Positions 6,370 through 9,268 of a DNA stretch of 9,268 nucleotides are shown piece by piece. Position numbers and translations under genes: made by a program. Origin of the DNA: an uncultured Pseudomonadota bacterium (lineage in GTDB: Bacteria; Bdellovibrionota_B; Oligoflexia; Oligoflexales; Bog-1112); NCBI GenBank assembly GCA_937896265.1, contig CALBMD010000456.1:1-9268 (forward strand), written 5' to 3'. The notes under the pieces were generated by a model that ran no database searches, was not told the DNA's origin, and worked only from the letters and a program-made list of their open reading frames with translations. How positions within the stretch are numbered: position 1 is the first letter of the stretch; every line of letters begins with the position of its first letter.

Positions 6370-7279
6370 CCTTACTCATTTCTACTCTTTCCACAGAAGA
6401 AAAAAACCTTCGAATAAATATTGGATTGTCTTTTGATAAAGCAAAAGACAATCCAATATGGAGATAACCAAAGAAAAGAAGGGGCTGCGTTCCATGCAAG
6501 ATAAGTACTCGCGCAACATGGGCAAGATCTCCTTTGGCCATAGAAATAAAGCTTAAAAATATAAGGAAAGCTATCCCGATAGAAAGAATAGTGTAGCTTC
6601 TAAGAGCACCAAATCCAGATTTTTTAAGCTTAAAAAGTGGGTAGATTGCCCAAAAAACAAAATGATAACAAAGTAGCGTGTGAATCCCAACGCCTTGTCC
6701 ATAATACCGGAAAGCGAGGAAGAAAAAAAGAGACTCAGAGAGTAGAAAATCAAGTTTTATGTTCGAAGCCATTTTGCTGCGTAAGATGCTAAAAACATAG
6801 ATTATAGCACTTACTAGAAGTATGATGATCCACATATTTTCTGGCGGCTCTGGAAGAGCGATGAATATCTGCGTCATGTTTCCGCGCACTGCAAACAAAT
6901 AGCAAAGAAAATGGAACATGCCGCGGACGAATTTAGTGAATGAACTGGTTAAAGCCGTGCTCAGATCCTGATAGATTGTTTGCGGAATGTATACTTCAGA
7001 GAGAACATGATGAATCCCAAAAAAAAAGAGAATCGGCGGTGATTGTTTCAAAGCCATAGCAAGAGTAATCAAAGTAAGAAGAGAAAAAGCACCGACTGCG
7101 CTACTTCCTCTCTGGCCAAAGCTACGAGCAATGTGTCGTGAGTATAAGAAGGCGACCACATAATGCGTCAAACCTAAGAGCACTACCATAGCACGAAAAT
7201 TTTCATTTGACAAAGCAGCTAATCCCCACAAGGTAAGACCTAGAGCAATGCCGCGTAAAAGAAAAAATGGCATGTTCAA
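6359..7279 (-). CDS. Unrecognised histidine-rich polytopic inner-membrane protein
   Basis: I do not recognise this family. The 306-residue product is strongly hydrophobic, with about eight or nine likely membrane segments (roughly 5-22, 29-47, 62-78, 82-95, 119-131, 149-166, 178-215 as one or two, 228-247, 258-281) and a basic, polar C-terminus. Histidines sit in or next to these segments: His39, His49, His90-His91 (FFGIHHVLSE), His123, His200, His206, His262 and His274. Such spacing occurs in membrane di-metal or heme enzymes but proves nothing alone. The start is a TTG at 7279, seven bases after the GG of AGGTGA; the ATG at 7273 is an alternative with a longer spacing. The gene is divergent from the MBOAT gene with only about 50 bases between starts, so the two may share control. 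It converges on the FG-GAP gene, with the stops 13 bases apart in a shared hairpin. Its 3' part holds a perfect 18-bp inverted repeat. Confidence 0.8.
   Translation of the reverse strand: MNMPFFLLRGIALGLTLWGLAALSNENFRAMVVLLGLTHYVVAFLYSRHIARSFGQRGSSAVGAFSLLTLITLAMALKQSPPILFFFGIHHVLSEVYIPQTIYQDLSTALTSSFTKFVRGMFHFLCYLFAVRGNMTQIFIALPEPPENMWIIILLVSAIIYVFSILRSKMASNIKLDFLLSESLFFFLAFRYYGQGVGIHTLLCYHFVFWAIYPLFKLKKSGFGALRSYTILSIGIAFLIFLSFISMAKGDLAHVARVLILHGTQPLLFFGYLHIGLSFALSKDNPIFIRRFFSSVERVEMSKANS
6418..6459. repeat. Perfect 18-bp inverted repeat inside a coding region
   Basis: The arm at 6418-6435 (ATATTGGATTGTCTTTTG) is exactly complementary to 6442-6459 around a 6-base loop (ATAAAG). It lies within codons of the minus-strand membrane protein, coding HIGLSFALSKDNPI at about residues 274-287. 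On the minus strand a run of seven T (complement of 6400-6406) begins 11 bases beyond the stem, too far for a classical terminator. The function is unknown. Confidence 0.9.
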
Positions 7280-7330
7280 ATTTTCACCTAAATGTTAGGA
7301 TTGATCTCAAATCAAATTTATCGGATTTAT
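7280..7330. promoter_or_regulatory. Short divergent promoter region
   Basis: Only 51 bases separate the TTG start of the minus-strand membrane protein (7279) from the preferred ATG of the MBOAT gene (7331). The region carries the AGGTGA ribosome site of the minus-strand gene (complement of 7284-7289) and a weak GGA before 7331. I see no clear -35/-10 pair for either gene, so the promoters may extend into the opposite coding sequences. Confidence 0.4.
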
Positions 7331-8710
7331 ATGGTCTTCGCAAGCAGCACGTTTTTTATTTTCTTTGCGGTCGTGCTTTCGCTTTATTGGCTTCTACCAC
7401 GATTTGTATCTCGCTCTCCTATTTTATTGATTGCAAGTTGGTATTTCTATGCTTTTGGCTGTTGGTCTTATATTCTATTGTTACTTTTTTTTACAGCATT
7501 TGATTTCTTTATGGCTCAAAAAATTAGCCAAATGCTTCATGAAGAAAAGCCGACAAAAGCTAAAATATTGGCTGTCGTCAGCATTAGTTTGAATGTGTTG
7601 ATTCTTTCAGGGTTTAAACTTTCATGGATGGTAAACATCTTTTCAGATCAAATCTTAATGCCTGTCGGTATTTCTTTTTACACGTTTCAAAGCATCGCTT
7701 ATATCGTAGATATTTTTAGAAAAAAAATTCCAGCACAACGCAATTTTGTTAACTATGCTCTATATATTTCTTTTTTCCCGCAGCTATTAGCTGGTCCAAT
7801 TGAAAGAGCTGGTTCCATACTACCAATACTTGCCAAGCCTTGGGATGAGCGCAAACCGTCCATTTTAGAAATCAAAGAAGCTCTTTGGCTCATTTTTTGG
7901 GGCCTTTTGAAAAAGGTAGCGATTGCAGATCGCGTTCGACCTTTTGCTGCCTGGGCTATCACCGGCCTTGGGGCGAAAGGAGCCGGTGACATTTGGTTTG
8001 CAAGCATTGTTTTTATCTTGCAATTTTTGGCTGATTTTTCCGCATATACAGACTTAGCGCGAGGTCAGGCGCTTTTATTTGGCATTCGCTTGAGCGAAAA
8101 TTTTCGTTACCCTTATTTTTCCACTAGTCCTAAAGAATTTTGGCAACGTTGGCATATCACCCTTGGAGCTTGGTTTCGTGACTATGTTTATGGCCCTCTT
8201 GTTCGCCACGGTGTCTCACGATGGGCTGCTCTTTTAATCACGATGGTATTAGTTGGGTTGTGGCATGGTGCCAAACCAAAATTTGTTGTGTGGGGTGCCT
8301 TTTGGGGTTTTCTAATTGTGCTTGATAATTTTCTTTCGCCTTTTCTTCCTATCTTTCATTCCGAATTTTTAAGAAAATGGCAAAAAATCTTGGGCTGGTC
8401 TGCCGTTATGTCAGCTTGGATTCTCAGTGGATTTTTCTTTGTTGCCCGCGATGTACAAGATGCTTCAACGCTTTTAGTTCGTGCATTTACTTTTTTTGTT
8501 TCTTCTAGAACTAAGGGTGATCTTGTGATTGCTTTCACCTATCTTATTCCATTTATATTTGTTGAAACTATGCAATGGCTGAACAAAGATCGTTTCTTTT
8601 GGTTCCGATGGAAAAAGCCGAAGCAATCAATCTTCTTATTAGTTTTAGTTCTATTTTACTTAGGAAATTATGCAAATCAAGGAACTGACTTCATTTATTT
8701 CGCATTTTAA
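7331..8710 (+). CDS. MBOAT-family membrane O-acyltransferase (AlgI/DltB-like)
   Basis: It probably moves acyl, most likely acetyl, groups from the cytoplasm across the inner membrane for O-acylation of a glycan or other envelope polymer. From the ATG at 7331 the protein is 459 aa, usual for AlgI-like proteins, and opens with the family-typical pattern FxFFxxVxxLYWLLP. An in-frame ATG at 7292 would add 13 untypical residues and has no ribosome site. Diagnostic motifs in order: PVGISFYTFQ (111-120), FFPQLLAGPIER (148-159), DFSAYTDLARG (235-245), WQRWHITLGAWFRDY (271-285) with His275, and GLWHGA (309-314) with His312. These two histidines match the conserved pair of the family, the second being the proposed active-site residue. 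It ends in DFIYFAF, close to the FxYFxF tail common in AlgI-like proteins. The 41-nt overlap with the SGNH-like gene downstream fits the usual MBOAT/SGNH partnership. The substrate is not identifiable; alginate genes are not seen. Confidence 0.93.
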   Translation: MVFASSTFFIFFAVVLSLYWLLPRFVSRSPILLIASWYFYAFGCWSYILLLLFFTAFDFFMAQKISQMLHEEKPTKAKILAVVSISLNVLILSGFKLSWMVNIFSDQILMPVGISFYTFQSIAYIVDIFRKKIPAQRNFVNYALYISFFPQLLAGPIERAGSILPILAKPWDERKPSILEIKEALWLIFWGLLKKVAIADRVRPFAAWAITGLGAKGAGDIWFASIVFILQFLADFSAYTDLARGQALLFGIRLSENFRYPYFSTSPKEFWQRWHITLGAWFRDYVYGPLVRHGVSRWAALLITMVLVGLWHGAKPKFVVWGAFWGFLIVLDNFLSPFLPIFHSEFLRKWQKILGWSAVMSAWILSGFFFVARDVQDASTLLVRAFTFFVSSRTKGDLVIAFTYLIPFIFVETMQWLNKDRFFWFRWKKPKQSIFLLVLVLFYLGNYANQGTDFIYFAF

Positions 8711-9268
8711 GAACAGCGCTATTTTTGTAGTGCTAACGCTTCTTGTTGGCCTTGAAATAGTACTGCGTATCTTAACTTTTGGTTGGACGACTATTTGTGA
8801 TTGGCAGAAATATGATCCGATTTCCTTGCAAGCTACTTCACTTGTGACATCATTTCCTGATAGTAAGTTGGGTTGGAAACTTAAACCCGATTTGCATAGC
8901 TTTTACAAAGGACGATCTTTTACAACTAATTCCCATGGTTTTCGTGATCACGAGCGTTCGGTTATCCCAAAATCAGGAATTCCACGAATTGCTGTACTTG
9001 GACGTTCCTATGAAATGGGTGTCGGTGTCAAAAACGAAGATACGTGGCCAAATCGCTTGGAAAAGCAATATTTTCAAGACCAGGTTGAAGTTTTAAACTT
9101 TGGAGTCGAAGCCTATTCTTGGGGGCAAGTAGAAGCAAATTTCCACCGCTTCGCCAAAAATTTCAAGTCGAACTGTGTAGCACTTCCAGTTTTTTACGAA
9201 GAGATCGATACTTTAGTCCCCAGCGCAGCTAGCAAATTGCCTTCTTTATGGGAAAAGTACGCACTGGC
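8670..9268 (+). CDS. Membrane-anchored SGNH/GDSL-like protein, partial at the right edge
   Basis: The frame is open for 199 codons to the window edge. The start ATG at 8670 has AGGA four bases upstream and lies inside the MBOAT gene, overlapping its last 41 nt. Residues about 16-38 form one hydrophobic segment, a signal anchor placing the rest outside the inner membrane. Then come LGWKLKPD (67-74), FTTNSHGFRD (84-93) and IAVLGRSYEMGVGV (107-120). This order is typical of SGNH-fold proteins paired with MBOAT acyltransferases, in which the last segment normally reads LGDSxxxGxGV. Here the GDS aspartate is Arg112, while the serine of the nucleophile position (Ser113) is kept. VLNFGVEAYSWGQ (141-153) fits the next conserved block. 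The following strand reads ALPVFYEEID where an Asn-Asp pair is usual. It may be a divergent acyl carrier/transferase or a non-catalytic partner. The later His/Asp block lies beyond the window, so this cannot be settled here. Confidence 0.8.
   Translation, partial: MQIKELTSFISHFKNSAIFVVLTLLVGLEIVLRILTFGWTTICDWQKYDPISLQATSLVTSFPDSKLGWKLKPDLHSFYKGRSFTTNSHGFRDHERSVIPKSGIPRIAVLGRSYEMGVGVKNEDTWPNRLEKQYFQDQVEVLNFGVEAYSWGQVEANFHRFAKNFKSNCVALPVFYEEIDTLVPSAASKLPSLWEKYAL

Noticed and set aside
7292..7294. Upstream ATG as the start of the MBOAT gene
   Set aside because: It has no ribosome site, and the 13 added residues do not fit the family N-terminus; the ATG at 7331 does.
7267..7503. 78-codon plus-strand frame at the start of the MBOAT gene
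   Set aside because: It overlaps the MBOAT N-terminus in another frame, and the MBOAT frame matches its family from 7331 onward. Hydrophobicity is a by-product of T-rich codons.

Overview
The window is AT-leaning (roughly 40% GC by eye) and comes from a Gram-negative bacterium. It encodes lipoproteins with lipoboxes, an outer-membrane beta-barrel protein with OmpA-like domains, and an AlgI-type membrane O-acyltransferase. Secreted lipoproteins with FG-GAP propellers and many unplaceable exported proteins would suit Bdellovibrionota/Oligoflexia or a related deltaproteobacterial lineage. That placement is inference only; no taxonomic marker gene is present.

Layout. (1) 1-1587, minus strand: a large unrecognised lipoprotein whose C-terminus runs off the left edge. 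(2) 1588-2028: a divergent intergenic region with candidate promoters and several short inverted repeats. (3) 2029-6345, plus strand: a tight two-gene operon with a 3-nt gap. The first gene encodes an outer-membrane protein with tandem OmpA-like domains placed before, not after, a C-terminal barrel-like region. The second encodes a 1001-residue lipoprotein built from an undefined N-terminal region, three FN3-like modules, a Pro/Thr linker and a seven-repeat FG-GAP beta-propeller. (4) 6342-6369: a perfect hairpin made from the stop codons of the two convergent genes. (5) 6359-7279, minus strand: an unrecognised histidine-rich polytopic membrane protein; its 3' part carries a perfect 18-bp inverted repeat. 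(6) 7331-8710, plus strand: an MBOAT O-acyltransferase, overlapped by 41 nt by (7) 8670 to the right edge, a membrane-anchored SGNH/GDSL-like protein whose GDS motif reads GRS.

How the genes may work together. The left two thirds looks like a cell-surface module: an outer-membrane, peptidoglycan-binding protein co-expressed with a multidomain, adhesin-like lipoprotein. The right third looks like an acyl-transfer module: an MBOAT protein passing acyl groups across the inner membrane to an SGNH-like partner acting on an unknown extracytoplasmic glycan. The divergent membrane protein shares the MBOAT promoter region, but its job is unknown. Two intact genes at the window edges (1-1587 and 8670-9268) are partial only because the window ends there.
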